A DNA stretch of 64,000 nucleotides from Valencia hispanica (Eukaryota > Chordata > Actinopteri > Cyprinodontiformes > Valenciidae). The notes beneath the pieces are model-generated. The model was not told the DNA's origin. It did not search any database and saw only the letters and a list, made by a program, of their open reading frames with translations. The DNA lies in the NCBI GenBank assembly GCA_963556495.2, contig OY747714.1:52165541-52229540 (forward strand). The letters run 5' to 3'. Positions 13,151 to 26,449 of the stretch are shown here, in pieces; position 1 is the stretch's first letter; each line of letters starts with the position of its first letter. Made by a program: the position numbers and the translations under genes.

Positions 13151-14856
13151 AGGTGCTAGCTCAGGTGCTAGCCCAGGTGCTAGCTCAGGTGCTAGCTCAG
13201 GGTCTAGCCCAAGTGTTAGCTCAGGTGCTAGCTCAGGTGTTAGCTCAGTTGCTAGCCCAGGTGCTAGCTCAGGTGCTAGCCCAGGTGCTAGCCCAGGTAT
13301 TAGCTAAGGTGCTAGCTGAGATACTAGCTCAGGTGCTAACCCAGTTGCTAGCCCATGTGCTAGCCCAGGTGCTAGCCAAGGTATTAGATCAGGTGCTACC
13401 TTAGATGCTAGCTCGGGTTCTAGCATAGGTATTAGCTCAGGTGCTGGCCCAGGTTCTACCTTAGCTTTTAGCTCAGGGGCTAGCTCAGGTCCAATCCCAG
13501 GTATTAGCTCAGGTGTTAGCTCAGGAGCGAGCACATGTGCTAGCCCAAGTGCTAGCCCAGATGCTAGCTCAGGTGCTAGCTCAGGTGCTAACCCAGGTGC
13601 TAGCTCAGGTGCTAACCCAGGTTCTAGCTCAGGTTTTAGCACAGGTTCCAGCTCAGGTATTAGCTCAGGGGCTTGCTCAGGGGCTAGCCCAGGTTCATTC
13701 TCAGGTGTTAGATCAGGTTCTAGCTGAGATGTAAGCACAGGTGATAGCTCAGGTGCTAGCTCAGGGTCTAGAACAGGTTTTAGCTCAGGTGCTAATTCAG
13801 GGGCTAGCTAAGGTGCTAGCTCAGAGGTTGGCTCAGGTGCTAGCCCAGGTGCTAGCTTAGATGCTAGCTCAGGTGCTAACCCAGGTGCAAGCTCAGGTGC
13901 TAGCCCAGGTGTAAGCTCAGGTGCTTCCTCAGGTGCTAGTCCAGGTGCTAGCAAAGTTGATAGTCCAGGTGCTAGCAAAGTTGATAGCTCAGGTCAAGCT
14001 CAGGTGCTAGTCCAGGTGCTAGCTCAGATGCTAGCTCAGGTGCTAGCCCAGGTGCTAGCTCAGGTGCTAGCTCAGGGTCTAGCCCAAGTTTTAGCTCAGG
14101 TGCTAGCTCAGGTGTTAGCTCAGGTGCTAGCCCAGGTGCTAGCTCAGGTGCTAGCCCAGGTGCTAGCCCAGGTATTAGCTAAGGTGCTAGCTCAGATACT
14201 AGCTCAGGTGCTAGCCCAGTTGCTAGCCCATGTGCTAGCCCAGGTGCTAGCCAAGGTATTAGATCAGGTGCTACCTCAGATGCTAGCCCAGGTGCTAGCT
14301 CAGGTGCTAGCATAGGTATTAGCTCAGGTGCTGGCCCAGGTTCTACCTTAGCTTTTAGCTCAGGTGCTAGCCCAGGTGCTAGCCCAGTTGCTAGCTCAGG
14401 TGCTAGCCCAGGAATTAGCTCAGGTGCAAGCTCAGGTGCTTTCCCAGGTGCTAGCTCAGGTGCTAGCCAAGGTATTAGCTCAGGTGCTACCTCAGATGCT
14501 AGCTCAGGTGCTAACCCATGAACTAGCTAGGGTGCTAGCCCAGGTGCTAGCTTAGGTGCTACCTCAGGTGCTAGCCCAGGTGCTGGCCCAGGTGCTAGTA
14601 CAGTTGCTAGATCAGGTGCTAGCTCAGGTGCTAGCTCAGGTGTTAGCCCAGGTGCTAGTTCAGGTGCTAGCTCAGGTGTTAGCAAATGATCTAGCTCAGG
14701 TGCTACCTCAAAGCCAAGCTCAGGTGCTAGCTCAGGGTCTAGCCCAAGTTTTAGCTCAGATGCTAGCTCAGGTGTTAGCTCAGGTGCTAGCCCAGGTGCT
14801 AGCTCAGGTGCTAGCCCAAGTGCTAGCTCAGGTGCTAGCCCAGGTGCTAGCTCAGG
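11696..14856. repeat. Large higher-order block, copy B
   Basis: This is the partner of the block at 2740-5900 (shift 8956) and of the block starting near 21856 (shift 9926, then 9902 after a 24-bp difference near 13960). Variant monomers agree almost base for base across the overlap. The 9926 shift equals 12 x 828 minus 10; twelve 11-bp and two 13-bp monomers lie between the paired points, which gives exactly that net offset. Confidence 0.85.
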
Positions 14857-17348
14857 TGCTAGCCCAGGTGCTAGCTCAGGTGCTAGCTAAGGGTCTAGCC
14901 CAGGTTTTAGCTCAGGTGCTAGCCCAGGTGCTAGCTTAGATGCTAGCTCAGGTGCTAACCCAGGTGCTAGCTCAGGTGCTAGCCCAGGTGTAAGCTCAGG
15001 TGCTTCCTCAGGTGCTAGTCCAGGTGCTAGCAAAGTTGATAGTCCAGGTGCTAGCAAAGTTGATAGCTCAGGTCAAGCTCAGGTGCTAGTCCAGGTGCTA
15101 GCTCAGATGCTAGCTCAGGTGCTAGCCCAGGTGCTAGCTCAGGTGCTAGCTCAGGGTCTAGCCCAAGTTTTAGCTCAGGTGCTAGCTCAGGTGTTAGCTC
15201 AGGTGCTAGCCCAGGTGCTAGCTCAGGTGCTAGCCCAGGTGCTAGCTCAGGTGCTAGCTAAGGGTCTAGCTCAGATACTAGCTCAGGTGCTAGCCCAGGT
15301 GCAAGCTCAGGTGCTATCCCAGGTGCTAGCCCAGGTGCTAGCTCAGGTGCTAGCCAAGGTATTAGCTCAGGTGCTGGCCCAGGTTCTACCTTAGCTTTTA
15401 GCTCAGGTGCTAGCCCAGGTGCTAGCCCAGTTGCTAGCTCAGGTGCTAGCCCAGGAATTAGCTCAGGTGCAAGCTCAGGTGCTTTCCCAGGTGCTAGCTC
15501 AGGTGCTAGCCAAGGTATTAGCTCAGGTGCTACCTCAGATGCTAGCTCAGGTGCTAACCCATGAACTAGCTAGGGTGCTAGCCCAGGTGCTAGCTTAGGT
15601 GCTACCTCAGGTGCTAGCCCAGGTGCTGGCCCAGGTGCTAGTACAGTTGCTAGATCAGGTGCTAGCTCAGGTGCTAGCTCAGGTGTTAGCCCAGGTGCTA
15701 GTTCAGGTGCTAGCTCAGGTGTTAGCTCATGATCTAGCTCAGGTGCTACCTCAAAGGCAAGCTCAGGTGCTAGCTCAGGGTCTAGCCCAAGTTTTAGCTC
15801 AGATGCTAGCTCAGGTGTTAGCTCAGGTGCTAGCCCAGGTGCTAGCTCAGGTGCTAGCCCAAGTGCTAGCTCAGGTGCTAGCCCAAGTGCTAGCTCAGGT
15901 GCTAGCCCAGGTGCTAGCTCAGGTGCTAGCCCAGGTGCTAGCTCAGGTGCTAGCTAAGGGTCTAGCCCAGGTTTTAGCTCAGGTGCTAGCCCAGGTGCTA
16001 GCTTAGATGCTAGCTCAGGTGCTAACCCAGGTGCTAGCTCAGGTGCTAGCCCAGGTGTAAGCTCAGGTTCTTCCTCAGGTGCTAGTCCAGGTGCTAGCAA
16101 AGTTGATAGTCCAGGTGCTAGCAAAGTTGATAGCTCAGGTCAAGCTCAGGTGCTAGTCCAGGTGCTAGCTCAGGTGCTAGCTCAGGGTCTAGCCCAAGTT
16201 TTAGCTCAGGTGCTAGCTCAGGTGTTAGCTCAGGTGCTAGCCCAGGTGCTAGCTCAGGTGCTAGCTAAGGGTCTAGCTCAGATACTAGCTCAGGTGCTAG
16301 CCCAGGTGCAAGCTCAGGTGCTATCCCAGGTGCTAGCCCAGGTGCTAGCTCAGGTGCTAGCCAAGGTATTAGCTCAGGTGCTACCTCAGATTCTAGCTCA
16401 GGTGATAGCTCAGGTGCTAGCTAAGGGTCTAGCCCAGGTTTTAGCTCAGGTGCTAGCTCAGGTGTTAGCTCAGGTGCTAGCCCAGGTGCTAGCCCAGTTG
16501 CTAGCTCAGGTGCTAGCCCAGGTATTAGCTCAGGTGCAAGCTCAGGTGCTTTCCCAGGTGCTAGCTCAGGTTCTAGCCCAGGTGCTAGCTCAGGTGCTAG
16601 CTCAGATAATAGCTCAGGTGCTAACCCTTGTGCTAGCTCAGGTGCTAGCCCAGGTGTTAGCTCAGGTGATTGCTCAGGTGCAAGTCCAGGTGCTAGCCCA
16701 TGTGCTAGCTCAGGTGCTAGCTCAGGTGCTAGCCCAGGTGCTAGTACAGTTGCTAGATCAGGTGCTAGCTCAGGGTCTAGCCCAAGTTTTAGCTCAGGTG
16801 CTAGTCCAGGTGCTAGCAAAGTTGCTAGCTCAGGTCAAGCCCAGGTGCTAGCTCAGGTGCTAGCTCAGGGTCTAGCCCAAGTTTTAGCTCAGGTGCTACC
16901 TCAGGTGTTAGCTCAGGTGCTAGCCCAGGTGCTAGCTCAGGTGCTAGCCCTAGGTGCTAGCCCAGGTATTAGCTAAGGTGCTAGCTCAGATACTAGCTCA
17001 GGTGCTCACCCAGTTGCTAGCCCAGGTGCTAGCCCATGTGCTAGCCCAAGTTTTAGCTCAGGTGCTAGCTCAGGTGTTAGCTCAGGTGCTAGCCCAGGTG
17101 CTAGCTCAGGTGCTAGCCCAGGTGCTAGCCCAGGTATTAGCTAAGGTGCTAGCTCAGATACTAGCTCAGGTGCTCACCCAGTTGCTAGCCCATGTGCTAG
17201 CCCATGTGCTAGCCAAGGTATTAGATCAGGTGCTAGCTCAGGTGCTAGCCCAGGTGTAAGCTCAGGTGCTTCCTCAGGTGCTAGTCCAGGTGCTAGCAAA
17301 GTTGATAGTCCAGGTGCTAGCAAAGTTGATAGCTCAGGTCAAGCTCAG

Positions 17349-19000
17349 GTGCTAGTCCAGGTGCTAGCTCAGGTGCTAGCCCAGGTGCTAGCTCAGGTGC
17401 TAGCTCAGGGTCTAGCCCAAGTTTTAGCTCAGGTGCTAGCTCAGGTGTTAGCTCAGGTGCTAGCCCAGGTGCTAGCTCAGGTGCTAGCCCAGGTGCTAGC
17501 CCAGGTATTAGCTAAGGTGCTAGCTCAGATACTAGCTCAGGTGCTAACCCAGTTGCTAGCCCATGTGCTAGCCCAGGTGCTAGCCAAGGTATTAGATCAG
17601 GTGCTACCTCAGATGCTAGCCCAGGTGCTAGCTCAGGTGCTAGCATAGGTATTAGCTCAGGTGCTGGCCCAGGTTCTACCTTAGCTTTTAGCTCAGGTGC
17701 TAGCCCAGGTGCTAGCCCAGTTGCTAGCTCAGGTGCTAGCCCAGGAATTTGCTCAGGTGCAAGCTCAGGTGCTTTCCCAGGTGCTAGCTCAGGTGCTAGC
17801 CAAGGTATTAGCTCAGGTGCTACCTCAGATGCTAGCTCAGGTGCTAACCCATGAACTAGCTAGGGTGCTAGCCAAGGTGCTAGCTCAGGTGCTAGCCCAG
17901 GTGCTAGCTCAGGTGCTAGCTAAGGGTCTAGCCCAGGTTTTAGCTCAGGTGCTAGCCCAGGTGCTAGCTTAGATGCTAGCTCAGGTGCTAACCCAGGTGC
18001 TAGCTCAGGTGCTAGCCCAGGTGTAAGCTCAGGTGCTTCCTCAGGTGCTAGTCCAGGTGCTAGCAAAGTTGATAGTCCAGGTGCTAGCAAAGTTGATAGC
18101 TCAGGTCAAGCTCAGGTGCTAGTCCAGGTGCTAGCTCAGATGCTAGCTCAGGTGCTAGCCCAGGTGCTAGCTCAGGTGCTAGCTCAGGGTCTAGCCCAAG
18201 TTTTAGCTCAGGTGCTAGCTCAGGTGTTAGCTCAGGTGCTAGCCCAGGTGCTAGCTCAGGTGCTAGCCCAGGTGCTAGCTCAGGTGCTAGCTAAGGGTCT
18301 AGCTCAGATACTAGCTCAGGTGCTAGCCCAGGTGCAAGCTCAGGTGCTATCCCAGGTGCTAGCTCAGGTGCTAGCCCAGGTGCTAGCTCAGGTGCTAGCC
18401 AAGGTATTAGCTCAGGTGCTACCTCAGATTCTAGCTCAGGTGATAGCTCAGGTGCTAGCTAAGGGTCTAGCCCAGGTTTTAGCTCAGGTGCTAGCTCAGG
18501 TGTTAGCTCAGGTGCTAGCCCAGGTGCTAGCCCAGTTGCTAGCTCAGATGCTAGCCCAGGTATTAGCTCAGGTGTTAGCTCAGGTGCTTTCCCAGGTGCT
18601 AGCTCAGGTGCTAGCCCAGGTGCTAGCTCAGGTGCTAACCCAGGTGCTAGCCCAGGTGCAAGCTCAGGTGCTATCCCAGGTGCTAGCCCAGGTGCTAGCT
18701 CAGGTGATAGCCAAGGTATTAGCTCAGGTGCTGGCCCAGGTTCTACCTTAGCTTTTAGCTCAGGTGCTAGCCCAGGTGCTAGCCCAGTTGCTAGCTCAGG
18801 TGCTAGCCCAGGAATAAGCTCAGGTGCAAGCTCAGGTGCTTTCCCAGGTGCTAGCTCAGGTGCTAGCCAAGGTATTAGCTCAGGTGCTACCTCAGATGCT
18901 AGCTCAGGTGCTAACCCATGAACTAGCTAGGGTGCTAGCCCAGGTGCTAGCTTAGGTGCTACCTCAGGTGCTAGCCCAGGTGCTGGCCCAGGTGCTAGTA
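17349..19000. repeat. Block repeated at 27262 and 31578
   Basis: The stretch from 17349 recurs at shift 9913 (27262, 27610 and 28029 pair with 17349, 17697 and 18116) and again 4316 bp further on. It carries the private CCCAGGAATTTGCTC variant near 17744. A further copy of the first part lies at 20753. Confidence 0.8.
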
Positions 19001-21855
19001 CAGTTGCTAGATCAGGTGCTAGCTCAGGTGCTAGCTCAGGTGTTAGCCCAGGTGCTAGTTCAGGTGCTAGCTCAGGTGTTAGCTCATGATCTAGCTCAGG
19101 TGCTTCCTCAAAGGCAAGCTCAGGTGCTAGCTCAGGGTCTAGCCCAAGTTTTAGCTCAGATGCTAGCTCAGGTGTTAGCTCAGGTGCTAGCCCAGGTGCT
19201 AGTTCAGGTGCTAGCCCAAGTGCTAGCTCAGGTGCTAGCCCAAGTGCTAGCTCAGGTGCTAGCCCAGGTGCTAGCTCAGGTGCTAGCCCAGGTGCTAGCT
19301 CAGGTGCTAGCTAAGGGTCTAGCCCAGGTTTTCGCTCAGGTGCTAGCCCAGGTGCTAGCTTAGATGCTAGCTCAGGTGCTAACCCAGGTGCTAGCTCAGG
19401 TGCTAGCCCAGGTGTAAGCTCAGGTGCTTCCTCAGGTGCTAGTCCAGGTGCTAGCAAAGTTGATAGTCCAGGTGCTAGCAAAGTTGATAGCTCAGGTCAA
19501 GCTCAGGTGCTAGTCCAGGTGCTAGCTCAGATGCTAGCTAAGGTGCTAGCCCAGGTGCTAGCTCAGGTGCTAGCTCAGGGTCTAGCCCAAGTTTTAGCTC
19601 AGGTGCTAGCTCAGGTGTTAGCTCAGGTGCTAGCCCAGGTGCTAGCTCAGGTGCTTGCCCAGGTGCTAGCTCAGGTGCTAGCTAAGGGTCTAGCTCAGAT
19701 ACTAGCTCAGGTGCTAGCCCAGGTGCAAGCTCAGGTGCTATCCCAGGTGCTAGCCCAGGTGCTAGCTCAGGTGATAGCCAAGGTATTAGCTCAGGTGCTA
19801 CCTCAGATTCTAGCTCAGGTGATAGCTCAGGTGCTAGCTAAGGGTCTAGCCCAGGTTTTAGCTCAGGTGCTAGCTCAGGTGTTAGCTCAGGTGCTAGCCC
19901 AGGTGCTAGCCCAGTTGCTAGCTCAGGTGCTAGCCCAGGTATTAGCTCAGGTGCAAGCTCAGGTGCTTTCCCAGGTGCTAGCTCAGGTTCTAGCCCAGGT
20001 GCTAGCTCAGGTGCTAGCTCAGATAATAGCTCAGGTGCTAACCCTTGTGCTAGCTCAGGTGCTAGCCCAGGTGTTAGCTCAGGTGATTGCTCAGGTGCAA
20101 GTCCAGGTGCTAGCCCATGTGCTAGCTCAGGTGCTAGCTCAGGTGCTAGCCCAGGTGCTAGTACAGTTGCTAGATCAGGTGCTAGCTCAGGGTCTAGCCC
20201 AAGTTTTAGCTCAGGTGCTAGTCCAGGTGCTAGCAAAGTTGCTAGCTCAGGTCAAGCCCAGGTGCTAGCTAAGGTGCTAGCTCAGGGTCTAGCCCAAGTT
20301 TTAGCTCAGGTGCTAGCTCAGGTGTTAGCTCAGGTGCTAGCCCAGGTGCTAGCTCAGGTGCTAGCCCAGGTGCTAGCCCAGGTATTAGCTAAGGTGCTAG
20401 CTCAGATACTAGCTCAGGTGCTCACCCAGTTGCTAGCCCATGTGCTAGCCCATGTGCTAGCCCAAGTTTTAGCTCAGGTGCTAGCTCAGGTGTTAGCTCA
20501 GGTGCTAGCCCAGGTGCTAGCCCAGGTGCTAGCCCAGGTATTAGCTAAGGTGCTAGCTCAGATACTAGCTCAGGTGCTCACCCAGTTGCTAGCCCATGTG
20601 CTAGCCCATGTGCTAGCCAAGGTATTAGATCAGGTGCTAGCTCAGGTGCTAGCCCAGGTGTAAGCTCAGGTGCTTCCTCAGGTGCTAGTCCAGGTGCTAG
20701 CAAAGTTGATAGTCCAGGTGCTAGCAAAGTTGATAGCTCAGGTCAAGCTCAGGTGCTAGTCCAGGTGCTAGCTCAGGTGCTAGCCCAGGTGCTAGCTCAG
20801 GTGCTAGCTCAGGGTCTAGCCCAAGTTTTAGCTCAGGTGCTAGCTCAGGTGTTAGCTCAGGTGCTAGCCCAGGTGCTAGCCCAGGTATTAGCTAAGGTGC
20901 TAGCTCAGATACTAGCTCAGGTGCTAACCCAGTTGCTAGCCCATGTGCTAGCCCAGGTGCTAGCCAAGGTATTAGATCAGGTGCTACCTCAGATGCTAGC
21001 CCAGGTGCTAGCTCAGGTGCTAGCATAGGTATTAGCTCAGGTGCTGGCCCAGGTTCTACCTTAGCTTTTAGCTCAGGTGCTAGCCCAGGTGCTAGCCCAG
21101 TTGCTAGCTCAGGTGCTAGCCCAGGAATTTGCTCAGGTGCAAGCTCAGGTGCTTTCCCAGGTGCTAGCTCAGGTGCTAGCCAAGGTATTAGCTCAGGTGC
21201 TACCTCAGATGCTAGCTCAGGTGCTAACCCATGAACTAGCTAGGGTGCTAGCCAAGGTGCTAGCTCAGGTGCTAGCCCAGGTGCTAGCTCAGGTGCTAGC
21301 CCAGGTGCTAGCTCAGGTGCTAGCTAAGGGTCTAGCCCAGGTTTTAGCTCAGGTGCTAGCCCAGGTGCTAGCTTAGATGCTAGCTCAGGTGCTAACCCAG
21401 GTGCTAGCTCAGGTGCTAGCCCAGGTGTAAGCTCAGGTGCTTCCTCAGGTGCTAGTCCAGGTGCTAGCAAAGTTGATAGTCCAGGTGCTAGCAAAGTTGA
21501 TAGCTCAGGTCAAGCTCAGGTGCTAGTCCAGGTGCTAGCTCAGATGCTAGCTCAGGTGCTAGCCCAGGTGCTAGCTCAGGTGCTAGCTCAGGGTCTAGCC
21601 CAAGTTTTAGCTCAGGTGCTAGCTCAGGTTTTTAGCTCAGGTGCTAGCCCAGGTGCTAGCTCAGGTGCTAGCCCAGGTGCTAGCTCAGGTGCTAGCTAAG
21701 GGTCTAGCTCAGATACTAGCTCAGGTGCTAGCCCAGGTGCAAGCTCAGGTGCTATCCCAGGTGCTAGCCCAGGTGCTAGCTCAGGTGCTAGCCCAGGTGC
21801 TAGCTCAGGTGCTAGCCAAGGTATTAGCTCAGGTGCTACCTCAGATTCTAGCTCA

Positions 21856-24709
21856 GGTGCTAGCCCAGGTGCTGGCCCAGGTGCTAGTACAGTTGCTAGA
21901 TCAGGTGCTAGCTCAGGTGCTAGCTCAGGTGTTAGCCCAGGTGCTAGTTCAGGTGCTAGCTCAGGTGTTAGCTCATGATCTAGCTCAGGTGCTACCTCAA
22001 AGGCAAGCTCAGGTGCTAGCTCAGGGTCTAGCCCAAGTTTTAGCTCAGATGCTAGCTCAGGTGTTAGCTCAGGTGCTAGCCCAGGTGCTAGCTCAGGTGC
22101 TAGCCCAAGTGCTAGCTCAGGTGCTAGCCCAGGTGCTAGCTCAGGTGCTAGCTAAGGGTCTAGCCCAGGTTTTAGCTCAGGTGCTAGCCCAGGTGCTAGC
22201 TTAGATGCTAGCTCAGGTGCTAACCCAGGTGCTAGCTCAGGTGCTAGCCCAGGTGTAAGCTCAGGTGCTTCCTCAGGTGCTAGTCCAGGTGCTAGCAAAG
22301 TTGATAGCTCAGGTCAAGCTCAGGTGCTAGTCCAGGTGCTAGCTCAGATGCTAGCTCAGGTGCTAGCCCAGGTGCTAGCTCAGGTGCTAGCTCAGGGTCT
22401 AGCCCAAGTTTTAGCTCAGGTGCTAGCTCAGGTGTTAGCTCAGGTGCTAGCCCAGGTGCTAGCTCAGGTGCTAGCTAAGGGTCTAGCTCAGATACCAGCT
22501 CAGGTGCTAGCCCAGGTGCAAGCTCAGGTGCTATCCCAGGTGCTAGCCCAGGTGCTAGCTCAGGTGATAGCCAAGGTATTAGCTCAGGTGCTACCTCAGA
22601 TTCTAGCTCAGGTGATAGCTCAGGTGCTAGCTAAGGGTCTAGCCCAGGTTTTAGCTCAGGTGCTAGCTCAGGTGTTAGCTCAGGTGCTAGCCCAGGTGCT
22701 AGCCCAGTTGCTAGCTCAGGTGCTAGCCCAGGTATTAGCTCAGGTGCAAGCTCAGGTGCTTTCCCAGGTGCTAGCTCAGGTGCTAGCCCAGGTGCTAGCT
22801 CAGGTGCTAGCTCAGATACTAGCTCAGGTGCTAACCCAGGTGCTAGCTCAGGTGCTAGCCCAGGTGTTAGCTCAGGTGATTGCTCAGGTGCTAGTCCAAG
22901 TGCTAGCCCATGTGCTAGCTCAGGTGCTAGCTCAGGTGCTAGCCCAGGTGCTAGCCCAGGTGCTAGTACAGTTGCTAGATCAGGTGCTAGCTCAGGGTCT
23001 AGCCCAAGTTTTAGCTCAGGTGCTAGTCCAGGTGCTAGCAATGTTGCTAGCTCAGGTCAAGCTCAGGTGCTAGTCCAGGTGCTAGCTCAGGTGCTAGCCC
23101 AGGTGCTAGCTCAGGTGCTAGCTCAGGGTCTAGCCCAAGTGTTAGCTCAGGTGCTAGCTCAGGTGTTAGCTCAGGTGCTAGCCCAGGTGCTAGCTCAGGT
23201 GCTAGCCCAGGTGCTAGCCCAGGTATTAGCTAAGGTGCTAGCTGAGATACTAGCTCAGGTGCTAACCCAGTTGCTAGCCCATGTGCTAGCCCAGGTGCTA
23301 GCCAAGGTATTAGATCAGGTGCTACCTTAGATGCTAGCTCGGGTTCTAGCATAGGTATTAGCTCAGGTGCTGGCCCAGGTTCTACCTTAGCTTTTAGCTC
23401 AGGGGCTAGCTCAGGTCCAATCCCAGGTATTAGCTCAGGTGTTAGCTCAGGAGCGAGCACATGTGCTAGCCCAAGTGCTAGCCCAGATGCTAGCTCAGGT
23501 GCTAGCTCAGGTGCTAACCCAGGTGCTAGCTCAGGTGCTAACCCAGGTTCTAGCTCAGGTTTTAGCACAGGTTCCAGCTCAGGTATTAGCTCAGGGGCTT
23601 GCTCAGGGGCTAGCCCAGGTTCATTCTCAGGTGTTAGATCAGGTTCTAGCTGAGATGTTAGCACAGGTGATAGCTCAGGTGCTAGCTCAGGGTCTAGAAC
23701 AGGTTTTAGCTCAGGTGCTAATTCAGGGGCTAGCTAAGGTGCTAGCTCAGAGGTTGGCTCAGGTGCTAGCCCAGGTGCTAGCTTAGATGCTAGCTCAGGT
23801 GCTAACCCAGGTGCAAGCTCAGGTGCTAGCCCAGGTGTAAGCTCAGGTGCTTCCTCAGGTGCTAGTCCAGGTGCTAGCAAAGTTGATAGCTCAGGTCAAG
23901 CTCAGGTGCTAGTCCAGGTTCTAGCTTAGATGCTAGCTCAGGTGCTAGCCCAGGTGCTAGCTCAGGTGCTAGCTCAGGGTCTAGCCCAAGTTTTAGCTCA
24001 GGTGCTAGCTCAGGTGTTAGCTCAGGTGCTAGCCCAGGTGCTAGCTCAGGTGCTAGCCCAGGTGCTAGCCCAGGTATTAGCTAAGGTGCTAGCTCAGATA
24101 CTAGCTCAGGTGCTAACCCAGTTGCTAGCCCATGTGCTAGCCCAGGTGCTAGCCAAGGTATTAGATCAGGTGCTACCTCAGATGCTAGCCCAGGTGCTAG
24201 CTCAGGTGCTAGCATAGGTATTAGCTCAGGTGCTGGCCCAGGTTCTACCTTAGCTTTTAGCTCAGGTGCTAGCCCAGGTGCTAGCCCAGTTGCTAGCTCA
24301 GGTGCTAGCCCAGGAATTAGCTCAGGTGCAAGCTCAGGTGCTTTCCCAGGTGCTAGCTCAGGTGCTAGCCAAGGTATTAGCTCAGGTGCTACCTCAGATG
24401 CTAGCTCAGGTGCTAACCCATGAACTAGCTAGGGTGCTAGCCCAGGTGCTAGCTTAGGTGCTACCTCAGGTGCTAGCCCAGGTGCTGGCCCAGGTGCTAG
24501 TACAGTTGCTAGATCAGGTGCTAGCTCAGGTGCTAGCTCAGGTGTTAGCCCAGGTGCTAGTTCAGGTGCTAGCTCAGGTGTTAGCAAATGATCTAGCTCA
24601 GGTGCTACCTCAAAGGCAAGCTCAGGTGCTAGCTCAGGGTCTAGCCCAAGTTTTAGCTCAGATGCTAGCTCAGGTGTTAGCTCAGGTGCTAGCCCAGGTG
24701 CTAGCTTAA
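21856..24709. repeat. Large higher-order block, copy C
   Basis: It repeats copy B at shift 9926/9902 and therefore also copy A. From about 23930 to 25630 it also matches 6091-7790 at a constant shift of 17839. Its left edge near 21845-21860 is a junction: a monomer run typical of one higher-order type changes directly into the type with the GGTGCTGGCCCA monomer. Confidence 0.8.
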
Positions 24710-26449
24710 GTGCTAGCCCAAGTGCTAGCTCAGGTGCTAGCCCAGGTGCTAGCTCAGGTGCTAGCCCAGGTGCTAGCTCAGGTGCTAGCTAAGGGTCTAG
24801 CCCAGGTTTTAGCTCAGGTGCTAGCCCAGGTGCTAGCTTAGATGCTAGCTCAGGTGCTAACCCAGGTGCTAGCTCAGGTGCTAGCCCAGGTGTAAGCTCA
24901 GGTGCTTCCTCAGGTGCTAGTCCAGGTGCTAGCAAAGTTGATAGTCCAGGTGCTAGCAAAGTTGATAGCTCAGGTCAAGCTCAGGTTCTAGTCCAGGTGC
25001 TAGCTCAGATGCTAGCTCAGGTGCTAGCCCAGGTGCTAGCTCAGGTGCTAGCTCAGGGTCTAGCCCAAGTTTTAGCTCAGGTGCTAGCTCAGGTGTTAGC
25101 TCAGGTGCTAGCCCAGATGCTAGCTCAGGTGCTAGCCCAGGTGCTAGCTCAGGTGCTAGCTAAGGGTCTAGCTCAGATACTAGCTCAGGTGCTAGCCCAG
25201 GTGCAAGCTCAGGTGCTATCCCAGGTGCTAGCCCAGGTGCTAGCTCAGGTGATAGCCAAGGTATTAGCTCAGGTGCTGGCCCAGGTTCTACCTTAGCTTT
25301 TAGCTCAGGTGCTAGCCCAGGTGCTAGCCCAGTTGCTAGCTCAGGTGCTAGCCCAGGAATAAGCTCAGGTGCAAGCTCAGGTGCTTTCCCTGGTGCTAGC
25401 TCAGGTGCTAGCCAAGGTATTAGCTCAGGTGCTACCTCAGATGCTAGCTCAGGTGCTAACCCATGAACTAGCTAGGGTGCTAGCCCAGGTGCTAGCTTAG
25501 GTGCTACCTCAGGTGCTAGCCCAGGTGCTGGCCCAGGTGCTAGTACAGTTGCTAGATCAGGTGCTAGCTCAGGTGCTAGCTCAGGTGTTAGCCCAGGTGC
25601 TAGTTCAGGTGCTAGCTCAGGTGTTAGCTCATGATCTAGCTCAGGTGCTACCTCAAAGGCAAGCTCAGGTGCTAGCTCAGGGTCTAGCCCAAGTTTTAGC
25701 TCAGATGCTAGCTCAGGTGTTAGCTCAGGTGCTAGCCCAGGTGCTAGTTCAGGTGCTAGCCCAAGTGCTAGCTCAGGTGCTAGCCCAAGTGCTAGCTCAG
25801 GTGCTAGCCCAGGTGCTAGCTCAGGTGCTAGCCCAGGTGCTAGCTCAGGTGCTAGCTAAGGGTCTAGCCCAGGTTTTAGCTCAGGTGCTAAATCAGGTGC
25901 TAGCTTAGATGCTAGCTCAGGTGCTAACCCAGGTGCTAGCTCAGGTGCTAGCCCAGGTGTAAGCTCAGGTGCTTCCTCAGGTGCTAGTCCAGGTGCTAGC
26001 AAAGTTGATAGCTCAGGTCAAGCTCAGGTGCTAGTCCAGGTGCTAGCTCAGATGCTAGCTCAGGTGCTAGCCCAGGTGCTAGCTCAGGTGCTAGCTCAGG
26101 GTCTAGCCCAAGTTTTAGCTCAGGTGCTAGCTCAGGTGTTAGCTCAGGTGCTAGCCCAGGTGCTAGCTCAGGTGCTAGCTAAGGGTCTAGCTCAGATACC
26201 AGCTCAGGTGCTAGCCCAGGTGCAAGCTCAGGTGCTATCCCAGGTGCTAGCCCAGGTGCTAGCTCAGGTGATAGCCAAGGTATTAGCTCAGGTGCTACCT
26301 CAGATTCTAGCTCAGGTGATAGCTCAGGTGCTAGCTAAGGGTCTAGCCCAGGTTTTAGCTCAGGTGCTAGCTCAGGTGTTAGCTCAGGTGCTAGCCCAGG
26401 TGCTAGCCCAGTTGCTAGCTCAGGTGCTAGCCCAGGTATTAGCTCAGGT